Below are positions 45,759 to 58,281 of a stretch of 64,000 nucleotides of DNA, one piece after another; within the stretch, counting starts at the first letter, position 1, and each line of letters opens with the position of its first letter. Position numbers and translations under genes: made by a program. Source of the stretch: Cryptomeria japonica (Eukaryota > Streptophyta > Pinopsida > Cupressales > Cupressaceae). Under the pieces are notes generated by a model. It did no database searches and was not told where the DNA came from. It saw only the letters and a program-made list of their open reading frames with translations. The stretch spans positions 173,546,861-173,610,860 of the forward strand of contig NC_081406.1 of the NCBI RefSeq assembly GCF_030272615.1. The letters are read 5' to 3'.

Positions 45759-48700
45759 ATGAGTTTTACAACAATAAGCCCTACTTACACTATTCCCGTT
45801 AGACGAAGCCTTAGAATTAAGTCTTTCCGAGGTTTAATTACCGAGGAGATGGAACCTAATTTGAAAAGCCTTTTTAACGAGGACATGGGTAATTCCTCTA
45901 ATCCTCCTAATGATGAAGAAGCTCTCCATGAGGTTTCTGAAGAACAACTTTCGAAATTGGATAACCAATTTGACGATTTTCGACAATGGATGTCTCAAGA
46001 ATACCCCGATAGTCAAGCTCTTCCTTTAATTGAGGGTCTAAAACACATGCTTCAAAGTGATAAGAATGGAATTGATATTTTGCGTGGTATTGCACACATT
46101 GTGGATTCGAATGTGATGCCTATAAAGAGTTGTGCCGAAACTTTGGGTTATACACAACCTCCTACTCAAGTCAATCATTCTATTCCTTTGACAACTCCTA
46201 TTGCTAGCGTACCTACTTTCACATCAAACATAATGACAACTTCAATACAAGACATTCTGCCTATGATCACCAGTCATGGGGGAAATCCTTCCTCTTCAAT
46301 CAACCCTCTTCCTTCATTTAATCCAACTTCTTCATTCATTCCTTCAATGAATGTCCCTATTACATCTTCACAAATGAACCTGGCGCAAGGGGGCAATTCA
46401 TTTAACCATTCCATTCCTCCTTGTAGTGTTCCTCTTTTCCAATCCTCTCCTATGACTAACTATCATAGTGTCCCGCCACCTTACTCTTTACCTTCTTTCA
46501 ATAACATAACACCTCCATCTCAATCTAACACATCTAATATGAATTCTTCGACTGAAGCGACCATTAACAATCTTGCACAAACTGTCTCTTCCTTGCAGCA
46601 ACAAATTGCCTCTATGAATCAATCTAAGTTTAGTGTGCCCACATTTGATGTTGCGAGCCCACTTTCTCTTGACATTGTTCGAGCTATTCCACCTAAACAT
46701 GTTGAAATCCCGCATTTGGAACTTTATAATGGTAAAGGAGATCCTCTAACACATGTTAAGACTTTTCAAACAATATGTACCGATTTTGCTTATGACCAAA
46801 GGTTGCTTGCAAAACTGTTTACTAGAACATTAAGAGATAAAGCCCTACAATGGTATTGCTTGTTGCCTTCTTATTCTATTACTTTTTTTGAACAACTTGC
46901 AAATGCTTTCATTCAACAATTTCAAAACAATATAAGTCCTAAAGTTACTTTGATTGATTTAATGCATTGTAAACAAGGTGTTAAAGAAAAAGTGACTGAT
47001 TTCATTGGTAGATATAAGCATTTGTATGCTCAAATTTCTTTTCCAGTGCCTGACAATGATATTCAAAGAATCTTTATTTCTAATTTACAAAAAGATATTC
47101 GAGACAAACTTCTATTTTCTGAGTTTACTTCTTTCCAACAGTTGTGTGTAACTCTTCACAATTATCAACTGACTGTGAGTCAAATGGAACAATCACATCC
47201 TATGGCTCCGAGTGATAAGGGTGATAGCAGTCAACAACCATTTGGAAAGTTTAAACCGAATAGAGATTCCATCAAATTCAATGAAAACATCATCAACAAC
47301 AATGTGAATGCAGCATCAAGTGTGCCTCCTATTTCTAAGTTTTTCAAGAAAGAAAGAAAGTATACTCCTTTGACTGAATCATTGCATAGTATTATGAATA
47401 AGTTATTGGAACAAAATGTGCTTACTCTTCCTCCTATAAGGCAAATTGATCTTGCAAAGATTAATTCACCTTATTTTGATAACAAATCTTTTTGTCAATT
47501 TCATCGTCAAACTGGGCATGATACTGAAAAATGTTTTGCTTTAAAGGGTAAAATTCAAGATTTGATTGATAATAATACTATCTCTGTTTCTGGAGTGAAT
47601 GATAAAGGCAATACATCTGTAGCTCCTCCTAATCAAAATCTTCAGATTTTCACTGATCCATTACCTTCTCATACCTCTAATGCGATTGAGACTAATGATT
47701 CCTCTTTCTCATTTGATGGTCTTGTGTCTATGACTCCGAATGTGATTAACTTTGTAGAGCAGCAAGAAAACCCTAAAGAACCTTCCATCACATTTGATTC
47801 TAGTGAAACTATCAGGGCACCTGATGGTCCTTTATACATAGTTGCAAAAGTCAAGAATACACCTTGTCGTGGAGTGCTTATTGATCCTTCGTGCATGGTT
47901 AATGTTATTACTGAAGAATTTCTTTTTACTTTGCAATTGAATCAAGTGATTTATGACAAAACAGATGTGATTGTGAAATTATTTGATGCATTTTCTTCTC
48001 CTGCAATTGGTTCTATTACATTACCTATTGAGGTCCATAACAAATCCCTTGATGTGAACTTTGCTATTATTCCATCGTCTGAACAATTTCGTGTGAAGCT
48101 TGGCTATGCTTGGCTATCTTCCATGAAAGCTATTGCTTCTCCTATTCACAAGTGTTTGAAATTTCCCCATAATGGTGAAGTTGTTACTGTCAATCATAGT
48201 CTCTTTAAACCAGCTGAAAGAACTTCTAGCGTTCCTATTGATTATTTTTGGCCTAAACAATTCCAATCTCTTCCACCGCGAAGTGATCATCTTTTCAAAT
48301 CTTATCAAAAATGGAAAAAAGATATGATCCTATCTCTAAGTGAACCTAGAACACCCAAACTTGATATTCCTATCGTTCTTGAGAAGGAAGTTCTTCCTTT
48401 GAAAGATAAAACTAATGTCTTTCCTCAAGAAGATTCCCAATCCATCCCTATGGATGTGACTATGTATATGCCTAATAAACTTCTTAAAAGTAGACCTATA
48501 CCTCCTCATCATGATGGACTTGGTCTCCTTCCTAAACCAAATATTCCTCCTTTGTATGGAGCAGTTCCTCCTCCTTCTTTTTATAGAGAGAAGAGACCTT
48601 CTTCTTCTCCTGTTATCCAGCCTAAGAGACCAGAACCTAAACACCCAAGTGATAAGGATGAGAACATTCCTCCTCCTCAATCTTCTCCACTTCCTACTAA

Positions 48701-49192
48701 GACTAGATGAAATCGTTCTGCACGTGAACGCCGATGGAAGCGTCGTCTTAGAGCTCAGGCAGCTGCTTCTCAAACTTTACAATCTCCAAAAACACCTTCA
48801 ACAAGCATTATTCCATTTTCTCCAAAATCTCCAAAACATAAGATACATGATGATCTTGATCCTGTGCGAGTTAAAGATCCTATTTTTATAAATCTTGATG
48901 ATGATATAGATGAAAATGTTATTCATGATGAAAATGTTACTTCTCTTGCTTCTGATAGTTAATATGAACTTGTTGATATTGATAACCATCTATCTAGCGA
49001 ATTTTCTAAAGCACTTATCCTAGCTCCTAGACAAGAACAACGTGCCTTGGAACATGAACATAGCCCTTGTTTGGATCTTGTGATAGCTCCATCTGCTGTG
49101 TTGGATGTTCCTCCTCTAGCGTGTTCCCTAACTTCCCGAAACATTGATCAGCAAGATCAGGGGGTAGATGACATGCTAGACTAGTTTCATTA
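45759..49192 (+). pseudogene. N2 gag polyprotein with protease-like tail (three late stops)
   Basis: The ATG at 45759 is the first in the mRNA-sense frame and is shared with N1. It is open for 983 codons to TGA 48708 (CGA in N1), then stays in frame with stops TAG/TAA-type at about 48959 and TAG 49183 (TGG in N1) to the natural end at 49192. Capsid-type domain about residues 320-415; zinc knuckle CQFHRQTGHDTEKC from residue 579 (47493); protease-like LIDPSCMVN near residue 707; basic RNRSARERR segment just after the first stop. All three stops are one transition away from the N1 codon. The product would be a particle protein able to package its own RNA, with enzymes from elsewhere. Confidence 0.88.
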
Positions 49193-49908
49193 GCATAGCA
49201 GACTCTCTCCTCCTCTCTTTTGTTACTTCCTCTATGTGTTATTCTCATTCTTCTATTTGTTGTCCTTAGTGTTGTCTACTTGAGGACGATGCAAAGCATT
49301 GAGATCTCTTTTGGTCTCTCTCATGTTGACTCAAAAGACACATGTGTTCCCTTCTTCTAGGTGACCTTCCTTGATTGGGGAATGAAGAACAATTATGCAT
49401 ACATACATATGATATACATGACTTATCATACAACATACTGACCCCGAGGAAAGCGAAGTCACCTTGTGCTTTGTGTTTTGTGTCTATTATCCTTGGGTTT
49501 ATCTCACACTTGGGGGCTAAATCCTTGTGATAACGTGCTCCTTTCCTTCTCATTTCTTATATGTATCACTACGTTAAAGCAATCACCCCCGTTGAGGCGT
49601 GTGCGATCTCTTTAACGTAGGGGGGCATACACCCCGTCTATCCCTTCAGGATACTTGAAAATTCCTTGGCGAACTTAGCTTTGCCTTGAAAATTTTCGGT
49701 ATTTCTCTTGCATGACTCATAGTGAGGGAACCTTACTACTGACAGTCATGGTTCTCCCTCGTGATCTTCCCTTTTACTTTGTCAATCGAAGTCGTAAGAT
49801 CCTTAGTCCACTGGGGGCTTGGTGTGTCTTGCCTCCTTGACGTGGTGAAAGTTTTTCAATGTTGTTTCCTTGTACTTTACAGGAAGTATGAGTGTACGCT
49901 TATACTCC
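49193..49908 (+). other. N2 3' non-coding region
   Basis: 0.7 kb, aligned with N1. It contains the conserved hairpin and no coding potential. Confidence 0.65.
49569..49620 (+). repeat. Conserved 52-bp hairpin downstream of N2 ORF
   Basis: CTACGTTAAAG and CTTTAACGTAG form a perfect 11-bp stem, extended by ATC/GAT inside; the loop contains CCCCCGTTGAGGCGTGTGC. Same size and place as in N1. Confidence 0.8.
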
Positions 49909-49927
49909 CGCTAAAGTGGGGGCTAAA
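49909..49927 (+). promoter_or_regulatory. Polypurine tract of N2
   Basis: CGCTAAAGTGGGGGCTAAA, directly before the 3' LTR. Confidence 0.85.
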
Positions 49928-51123
49928 TGTAGCATCCTAAAATTGTGACACTTGCAATTTCGACTGCATTTGGGTCTTCACGATGGTGACGCAACACTAA
50001 ACCTGAATGGAGACCCCGAAACTTGTCCACGACATCAAAAACTGCATTTTTCCAGCACCCTACCTGATCCCTCCTTGCACCCTGCTGTCCCGGGAGGTGG
50101 GACCAGAGCGCCCAGCGCCCTGGTCCCTGGCCCTATTTTGGGCCCGGTCTCCTATGGGACTTCGGGTCTTTTTGTTTGCAAAATGGAAAATAACATTTCC
50201 TGGTTGGCCTAAGGTCGGGAAAATCAATCTATCAACCCTAATTGGCAAGTATATAAACTACTTTTCCTCTCTCATTTTGGGAGGATGGAAAAAGGTGGAA
50301 ACGATATTCAAACATTCAAGCATTCAAGCATTCAAGCATTCCTTCAAGCAATTGATCATTCTAAGTCTCCATTCAAGGCTAAGTGTTGCATTCAAGACAA
50401 GGATTCAACCATTGAAGAGGAGATCACATACTACAACATACAACATACAACATACAACATACAACAACATCTATACCTTCGCATATAAGGATACAAACAT
50501 CCTTACAACAAGGTATTAGTACTTGTTTTACATTACATTATAGCATTTCTCATTTCTTGGTTAATTCCAAAACCGGGTTTTGACCTAAGGGCAAACCCCT
50601 AATCTCTAACCCCCCAATCTTCTTTTCTTTTCTGTGTGTAGGTTGCAGGTACGCGGCTGAAATTGAAGATCTGGAATCCTTGTGCAGAGACGAACAGATC
50701 CCCCTTCGTTTCGCGGATTTTTCGGAGGACTGTGTGCACGCCGGGTGCCATCATCTCGTCAACTCTTGCTCAAATTTGCAGGACAATGCCGTATTGACAT
50801 TTTACTGCTAATTCCAGGTCCGCAGCTTCATCCTATATCCCTATCTCAGTTTATAAGCGAATCTTTCTCACTTTCTATGCATTCCTAGCTTAATCATTCT
50901 ATCCACAATCTTTACAAAAGAGGGTAGCCTTGCTGTCTTAACCCTTGAAACTCATCTAGAATCCAATCTTGCATTGTGTGGGATTGGATCTTGTGGGTTT
51001 CAACCCCTCTTTTGAATGTAAAGTCTCCCCTAAGTGAAAACCGTCAACCCTAGTGACCTCCCTTCTCTCTCCTTGGAGTTGGAAGAGGGGAGAGCAACTA
51101 GGGTTCGATTTTTCTGCTTTACA
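49928..51123 (+). repeat. 3' LTR of N2 (1196 bp)
   Basis: Same as the 5' LTR except for scattered, mostly C/T and G/A, changes and loss of one 31-bp GC-rich unit (GCCCAGCGCCCTGGTCC, one copy at 50110). It starts TGTAGCATCC (G to A in the conserved GCGTCC). Confidence 0.95.
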
Positions 51124-51128
51124 GAACT
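51124..51128. repeat. Target-site duplication GAACT, right of N2
   Basis: Second copy of the 5-bp duplication; see 43344-43348. Confidence 0.95.
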
Positions 51129-51301
51129 CTACAATTCAACAATTCTTTTGGTTAGTTGAAGAGGAAAACAGTGTACTGAAACTTGATTGTGAGACAATTA
51201 ACGGATCAACAAAATGGCATTCATTTAAGAGTTCAAATGCAAGCACATGGACTATATGGATAAGGGAACTTGCATGTTTTTGTCAATTTTGTATTTCAGG
51301 T
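51124..51301 (+). pseudogene. Transposase-like protein, 3' continuation, cut by Q
   Basis: After the second GAACT the frame of 43092-43348 continues open for about 57 codons (STIQQFFWLVEEENS, KWHSFKSS, WTIWIRELACFCQFC) up to the Q LTR. The remainder would lie beyond Q, outside the window. Joining on either side of N2 is consistent with one interrupted ORF. Confidence 0.5.
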
Positions 51302-52969
51302 TGTAGTCACATAAATTTGCCCACTTAATTAAATGAATATTTAGTATTTATTTGATTATTTAACCATGAATCAATAATTAATTAAATTAATATTTAATTA
51401 ATTCATCTTAACCCTCTTCTCCTATTAATTAAATAAATTATTCAATTTATTTGATTTAATTCACTTAACCAAATTCAGACCATTAATTAAATAAATAAAT
51501 CATATTTGTTTAATTAAATACTCTCTCACATTTAAATAATTTAATATTTATTTAAATCCCCCAAAATCTCATCTCTCACATTTAAATAAATTAACATTTA
51601 TTTAAATCACATTTATCCTCCACCCACTTGCATTTTCCTACAAATGCAAGTTACACAACTATTTTAAATAAATTATTTATTATTTAAAATCCTATTTATC
51701 CTCACCCACTTGAAACTTTTAATGGTTTCCCTTAAAGTCTTCAAACTTAATGGCTTCCCTTCCCTTAAAGTCTTCAAACTTAATGGCTTCCTTCTAGAGT
51801 CTTCTTAAGCCTTTAAAGGTTTCCCTTAAAGTCTTCAAGCATTTAATGCTTTATCTTCCTTTTTCTCATTTAAATAAATTAATATTTATTTGAAATACAA
51901 ATTGCACCATTTAATTGAAATAAATGGTTTTATTTTAATTGAAAATCCCAAAATTCCCCCCACTTGCATTCTCCTACAAAATCCACTTGCATGCCTAAAT
52001 CTCTTCTAGAATATTCTAATTCCTTCTAATTAGCCTAATCCATCCCCTAAATATTGTCACATTCCTAAGCAACTTGGAGTCACTTCTCAAAGCCCTCAAA
52101 GTCTTTGAAAGGCATTTAAGGCTTTATGTCTTCAAATGGTTAACCTCTAAAGTCTTCCAAACCATTGAAGGCTCTTACACAACCATTTATGATTAACTCA
52201 TCTTTTACCTTTGGTTAGAGACTTTCCTCTAACTTAACCATCCTTTTGACTCATGGGTCTCTTCAAAGCATTTATTTCTTTGACTAAGGTAACCATTAAA
52301 TCCTTGCACATTCATTTATCCCTTGGATAAAAAGAATATCCATTAACCTAACCCTAACCCAACCCCCTAGGGTAACCATCATGTCCCCTCAAGCATTTAA
52401 TGCTCCTCATCTCTCCTCTCAAGCCTCCTCATGGTGACACTTGTCAACATGGGATTGGGTTGAAAGTCTCACATAGATTGAATATCTTTCAATCCTAACC
52501 CTTGTTAAGATTGCTCAATCTTAACCCTTCATTTCCTTATTTCTTCTATAAATAGAACCCTTCTCCTCAAGCAAAGAAGGAAGCATTAGAGTATTGTTGT
52601 TATATTGGTATTAGCATAGAGCTTTTTCATAGCATCATTATCTACACTTGCATAACATTTGTTTATCATATTCAACCATCTTGAATCTCCATATGGCATC
52701 CATGGCTAGCGCTAAAAGATGAGAGCTACACTCATGTGGAACTTGGAGAGGAGAGGAACAAGGGAGGAGCAACTATGAGCATCTTGATTAGCATTTGGAG
52801 GAGTACAGTTTATCTATTCTATGTTTGTATGCTTTCTATTTCATGCTTAATATCTCTCTTGATATGCCTATTTAGGATAATCTTTTGTTGTTAACACTAA
52901 TGTTTGTTTCTTGTGCTCTTGTGTGTGTTGCCATCAAACAAACTTTCTAATCCTTTTTGGAGAGCATCA
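51302..52969 (+). repeat. 5' LTR of Q (1668 bp)
   Basis: It starts TGTAGTCACATAAATTTG and ends GGAGAGCATCA. It aligns with the full-length P 3' LTR. It has one copy of the CCTCCACCCACTTG segment (two in P), fewer TTAATGG/CCCTTAAAGTCTTC repeats (51713-51850), and the TATA box TATAAATA at 52547-52554. Confidence 0.92.
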
Positions 52970-52990
52970 TTTGGTGAACCTGACGTGAAT
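52970..52990 (+). promoter_or_regulatory. Primer-binding site of Q
   Basis: TTTGGTGAACCTGACGTGAA, the same as in P. Confidence 0.75.
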
Positions 52991-54836
52991 CAAAGAGCAA
53001 TCATTTTGAAGACTACTAACTTTTGAATATTTTAATTGACACAGGTCATTCTCTTGCACTTTTGTTCTTAGTTTAGTGCCTTCGCAAATTGATACTTTAG
53101 CGCTATTGTCTATATTGTTGCTCTTTCGTGTTAAATAGCACTTCTGTTTTCACACAGAGTAGAGCTATTGTAATAGAGATTTGTAAGAAAATTCCTTGTA
53201 ACCGAAAACCAAAATTTTTTAGGCTTGTAGAAGCCCACCAAAACATGCGGATTTTTCTAACTAATTATCTTTTGTGCAGGTTTTAACTAACCCCTACAAT
53301 AGGATTTTTTTAGCAATTTTAGCTTAGGAAATAAATTTGTTCATATTGCTAACTTTGTCTTTCAAGTTAGGATAAAATAAATTCATTTTCCTTTTGGGTT
53401 AAAATCAACTACACTTTCATTTGGAGTTTTAAAAAGAACCACATCTTTCATTTAGAGCTCTAAAAAGAATCACAGTTGTTCAAAGTTAAAAAGAGTCACA
53501 AAAACAAACACACAAAATTATTTTTTGCAATGTTAGGAGCAAATTCTTTTGGTGCTTAAAATCAACAAGGAAAATTTTATTTCTTGCATCAAACTAAAAT
53601 TCACAATCAACACTTCATTTTGTGCAAGTTAAAAAGAATCCCCAATTTGTCAAAGTAGTTCTCAAGTCGATTTACTTCAAGCAAAACGTGCTCTTAATTC
53701 AGTTGACCAGGATTTCCAATTCCTAGATTAAATCACATTTTGCCATTGAAGGATAAAAAGAACACCATAATTGTTGGAGCAACATCTCCAATTAGATAGA
53801 ACATCATTGCAATGACAAGTTAAAAAGAACAAGTGCATTTTGTGTTTGGCACACTTGTGCAAAAAGAGTTTGTCGAGTGGTCCTACTTCTAACACACACT
53901 ATCCTCTCCCTTGGCTTTTGTGGTCCTAGGTGCAAGAAAAAAGTGTTAGTAACACTCAAGTTTTATCTTTTTAAGAGAGGTCTGCCAAGAGATCGATCAC
54001 TCTTGGGAATGACCTTGCACGGTAAATCCTTCGAGCCGCTATAGAAATTAGGTGAGAGCGAAAGTTGTAGCCTTGGGTATAGCTGTTCCTATAGTGTAAC
54101 TTGTCGAAAGGAAAAATGGGCCCCACCACAAGTTACACAGCTTTTAAGTGAGTCACTACAGAATGAACTTATGTCCAAAAACATCAAAAAATACTAAACA
54201 CCTTTAAGTAGTAGCCCACCCGTTCTATTGATTGAGGATATTTGTGATAAATTCAGTGCAAGAGCATAGAAGGTTTTGCTCCTAAGACACTCACCATACA
54301 TATTTCCTTGAGTAGAAACATAGCTTTTTGAAAGGTTACTTGTAGCTCGATAAAAGTGGTGACTCCCCCATCATAGGGATCATCTATTTGTTATGCTCGT
54401 GCAAGACTTAGTATATCACATCATTACCTGCCATGGCGGGATTCATAAGGTATGTAGTACCAAAGTCGAAGAAATATCAAGATGTGGGCTAAACATCACA
54501 ACTGGCCATTTGACCTTAGGGATAAAAAGTGTTTGAAGTGTCTTCGTTTTGTGTCAAGACCAATGATAAACTGAACTGACTTCAGGCTTTTTGGAAAAAC
54601 ATCCTCAAAAACATTTGGAAAGAAAGGGTCATAAAAAGTTCAAAAGATTGGGTTGATCTAGACCCATACTTACTTGTGCCTTTTGAGGCAACATTCTTGT
54701 GTTTGTGTGCTTGCTTTGTTTTTTTGTCGAAGAAACATCATAAAACCAAAATCCAAAACAAGTATCCATCCAACATAAACATTTTCAAAAACAAAAGATC
54801 GAAAAACCAAGAGCAACAACAAAAGTGTCGAATTAT
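52991..54836 (+). other. Q 5' leader, non-coding
   Basis: Aligned with P 11266-13129. No gene; conserved short blocks as in P. Confidence 0.6.
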
Positions 54837-55220
54837 ATGACCATTCTTCACATCTCGAGAAAGCAGAATCTTCATCAACACATAAACATGAAAAAAAGAC
54901 CATTGAGCTCAAAGGATCTTATCAAAAGGAGGAAATTCTTCTATATTAATAGACAAATCTTTGTCTCTAATAGAGCTTTTCTACACCGCATGTGTCTCTA
55001 TCTTCAAGGAAAATCAAACAAGTTTGATCAAGAGTCATTAAACCAACGAGCTTTTATGCAATATCACACTTTGAGTTATCACAAAAACAAAGGAGGCAAG
55101 ATCAACCCTGACTTCTTTCCAGACATTTACATCACATATAACGTAGCTCGGGAAGAACCACCAACTTCTGAAAGAGAAGAAGAAGAATTTGTCCCCTATG
55201 TGACACAGAGTTTTTATTGA
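54837..55220 (+). CDS. Leader ORF (ORF1) of Q, unknown function, intact
   Basis: ATG at 54837 (MTILHISRKQ), 127 codons, TGA at 55218. No stop or frameshift, although the gag-pol downstream is full of them. Conserved with P across the whole length (KRKFFYINRQIFVS, FLHRMCLYLQ, AFMQYHTLSYHKNKGGKINP, then FVPYVTQSFY). Basic overall, with a final Glu-rich segment (EREEEEF). No signal peptide, membrane helix or known fold is recognised. It ends 434 bases before the gag ATG. A role in the leader (RNA binding, regulation of gag translation) would be speculation. Confidence 0.6.
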   Translation: MTILHISRKQNLHQHINMKKRPLSSKDLIKRRKFFYINRQIFVSNRAFLHRMCLYLQGKSNKFDQESLNQRAFMQYHTLSYHKNKGGKINPDFFPDIYITYNVAREEPPTSEREEEEFVPYVTQSFY

Positions 55221-55654
55221 AGCTAGCATCTCATCCATTCCCACATTCACATCATCAATCCATTTGAACTCTCAAAACATTAAGAGGTTCTTGTCTTAAG
55301 TTCTATTTCAATATTGCTTGAATCAAACACAAATACACCACTTTTTAGAGTGTCTCGACATCTAGGATGAACTCATCCTAAAGAGGCATTTCTACGCAAG
55401 TTAAAACTAGTCTATGAGTGAATCCTCTCATTACTAGGTACTTGAGTCTCTAATACATCTCAGATTTCTCTAAACCTTATCACATCAAACTTTGTCAATC
55501 AAACACAACAAGCAAATCAATAAATAAATTTTGGTAGCATCTACCTTTAGTGCTAGAGATTCATATGCAAAACACCCCACCAAACATCAATCTCTCATTT
55601 CATCAACAACTCATCATCATTTTCACCCAACTTCAACAAAAACTTGTAAACAAA

Positions 55655-56800
55655 ATGGCTCAAACTAGATCTAGAACAAGACAAATAGAAATTAAAGAAG
55701 AAGAGGAAGACAATATCAATGAATTCCAAGAAGCCCTAGGAGGAAAAGTAAATGACGAAAATCCAAGTACCCCTACTCCTGCGGCAATAGAAAGGGCACA
55801 ACACAACCCTCTCTTTAATAGACTGTTTGATGAAATACTTAGGAGCAATGATGATGCTCACTTTTTAAGACTTGCTCAAGAAGGAGCCAAACTACCCTCT
55901 GACTTTGATATTGCACAACTAAGGCAAGCATCAGAACAACAAAGTTGCAATGAGGAAGAAAGAGGTCGAGATCACATCAGATACAACCTTCATCAAGGTA
56001 ATCCACCACCTTCTCCTCCTCCAAATGAAATAGACATGTTGTGACAACAAGTCGAAAATCTTTCCCAACAACTTCATAGTGGTGTGAAAACTAATCAGTT
56101 TTCACTTAATGACATTTGTCCCTATCCCTTTGATAGGAATCTTCGTATGCCACCTTTTCTATGAGGGTTTGAAACACCCAAGTTTGAAAAATACGGAGGA
56201 AAAGGAGATCCTCGTGATCATGTTAGAGAATTCCATTCAGCTTGCCTTGAAGTGGCATACGAGGATACATAACTAATGTGACTTTTTCCCCAAAGATTGG
56301 GAGGAGCAACCACATCATGGTTTTCCCAATTACCAAGTGGCATTAGCACATTTGAAGAACTCATCCAAAAATTCCTGGCACATTACTCACACAACATTGA
56401 ACATGATATCACCATGGCTGATCTATGTAACACTAAACAAAAACCGGGTGAACTATTTTCAGTCTTTCTGCAACGATGGTGTCAAATGTCTAGCAGACGT
56501 TCTCTTCAGTTACCTGAACAATAACTAGTGGAAATATTTATTTCCAACTTAAATGACGAAATGTAATTTCACCTCGACGTAAAAGACACAGACTCTTTCA
56601 ATGACATGATCACTAAAGGCTTAAAATGTGAGCGGGCTCTCATCAAGAAAGGACTTATCAAAATCTATAGTGAACCAAAGGATGGCCCTTGTCCATGCTT
56701 CAATAGTGACAAACCAAACTTCTGGAACAAAAACAAAAATATTGTCAACGATGGGGTTGTGGATGCAAGAACTATCAAAAGTGCACAACCTGTAGTCTGA
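55655..56800 (+). pseudogene. Q gag, N-terminal and capsid part
   Basis: ATG at 55655 (MAQTRSRTRQ). Same domain order as P: acidic N-terminus, proline stretch, capsid-type domain (about 56195-56520), basic linker. Stops at 56042 (TGA), 56162 (TGA), 56270 and 56276, 56522 (TAA), 56564 and 56798 break it. Most are C-to-T or G-to-A relative to P. Confidence 0.85.
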
Positions 56801-58281
56801 TTTTTAGGATAGAATCCCCCACCTAAGACTAACACAGTTGCTCCTCCAAATCAAGGCCACATCACATCTCAAGATGAACCCAGACAACGTCAACAAAAAC
56901 CAAAGCGAACATACACTCCCTTAGGGGAACCCATAGAAACAGTGTTACGACAGCTGGTTTCTCAAAATCTGGTAACCTTACCCAAAAAATCAAATTATGA
57001 ACCTCAAGTCAAACCTTCATGGTGGATACTGAACATTGCGATTTCCATCAAGGGAAAGGACATAAGACAAGCAATTGTCACAAATTGAAAGATCTTATTC
57101 AAGATCTTATTGACCGAGGTGAAATTGAAATCGAAGGACATGACCCAAAGACAACAAACAATGATCATCTCATGTTTAAAAATCCACTTCCATCACAAGA
57201 TCAAAGGGGTCCTTCCACTTCAGGGCAAAACACAAATACCACCAATTATACGCAAGCCGCATATAATTACACTGTGAATCACCTATATGATGCCAATGAA
57301 CAAATTGCAACTATTACCATAAAAAATCCCAGCTCCACTTGCAATGTTGTTACACGTCGCTGCAAGATTACCATAAAAGAAGCTCCATAAGGCACCACAT
57401 CTGTCCCAAAGCAGTATAACCTTGTGGAATAGTTAGACAAAATGACCGCACTGATATCTATCTTAGAGCTATTGCTCCTATCCCCATCTCATAAAACAAT
57501 CTTGGATCAAGCTTTCCAAGAGGTGTCAGTCCCTGCAAACTTAAATATAGATCAGTTCCAAGCCATGGTTGGAAACCTAAGGTCATCACCTTGTCTCACT
57601 TTCTCTGAAAGTGACAACTCATCCTTCCAGCAACCTCACAACACCTCACTCCACATTGAAGGGTTTATCAACCAACATAGGATCAAGCGAGTCTTGATCG
57701 ACAATGGAGCGGGCCTGAATATTTGTACACTACAATTAGTCACTATATTGGGATATGCAATTGAATCAGTGGATCCCCACAAGAAGATCACAATCAAAGC
57801 TTATGATGATGCAGAGCGTTCATCAAAAGGAGTTGGTGTACTACCAATCCGAGTGGGCCCTGTGGTGAAACACATCATCTGTCAAGTCCTAGACCTTCCT
57901 CTGCCATACAATTTGTTGTTGGGAAGACCTTGGATACATGCCATGCAAGCTGTTCCATCCACTTACCATCAGTGTATCAAGTTCCCGCATAATGGTGTAG
58001 AAATCACAATCCTGGGAGATGCAAATCCCTTTGCATATTGTCATAATATAAGTCATCAACCAGAGATTACCATTCCCAACAATAGAGAAGCCATCTCCTC
58101 TACCTCATACGTAAGTCCAACCTCTCTTTCCAGTTCAAACACCACTATACCCAAGCAAGAGAAGCTCAAGATGAAAATAGCAGAAGAAGGTCTTGGAGAG
58201 TACAATCTAAGCCAACTCTTTTGTGTTGGACAAATGCCCACTTCTCCTAGAACACATGGCAAACGTCAACAGGTACTTTAA
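56801..58281 (+). pseudogene. Q zinc knuckle and protease, ending at the conserved stop
   Basis: A 4-base deletion near 57025 moves the frame just before the zinc knuckle (CDFHQGKGHKTSNC). The protease active-site motif reads LIDNGAGLN (about 57697), and the region ends GRPWIHAMQ and onward. Stops at 57388 (TAA) and 57430 (TAG). The final TAA at 58279 lies at the same codon as TAG 24434 in P. At 57925 the uninterrupted GGAAGACC shows the N1 target site in its empty state. Confidence 0.85.

Larger units (their letters stand above)
43349..51123 (+). mobile_element. Element N2: gag-only LTR retrotransposon nested in the transposase-like gene
   Basis: Complete, 7775 bp, plus strand, same layout as N1: LTR, primer-binding site, leader with two hairpins, one large ORF, conserved hairpin, polypurine tract, LTR. 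The LTRs differ by about 25-30 substitutions by eye plus a 31-bp indel, so it is older than N1. It has no pol. Confidence 0.95.
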
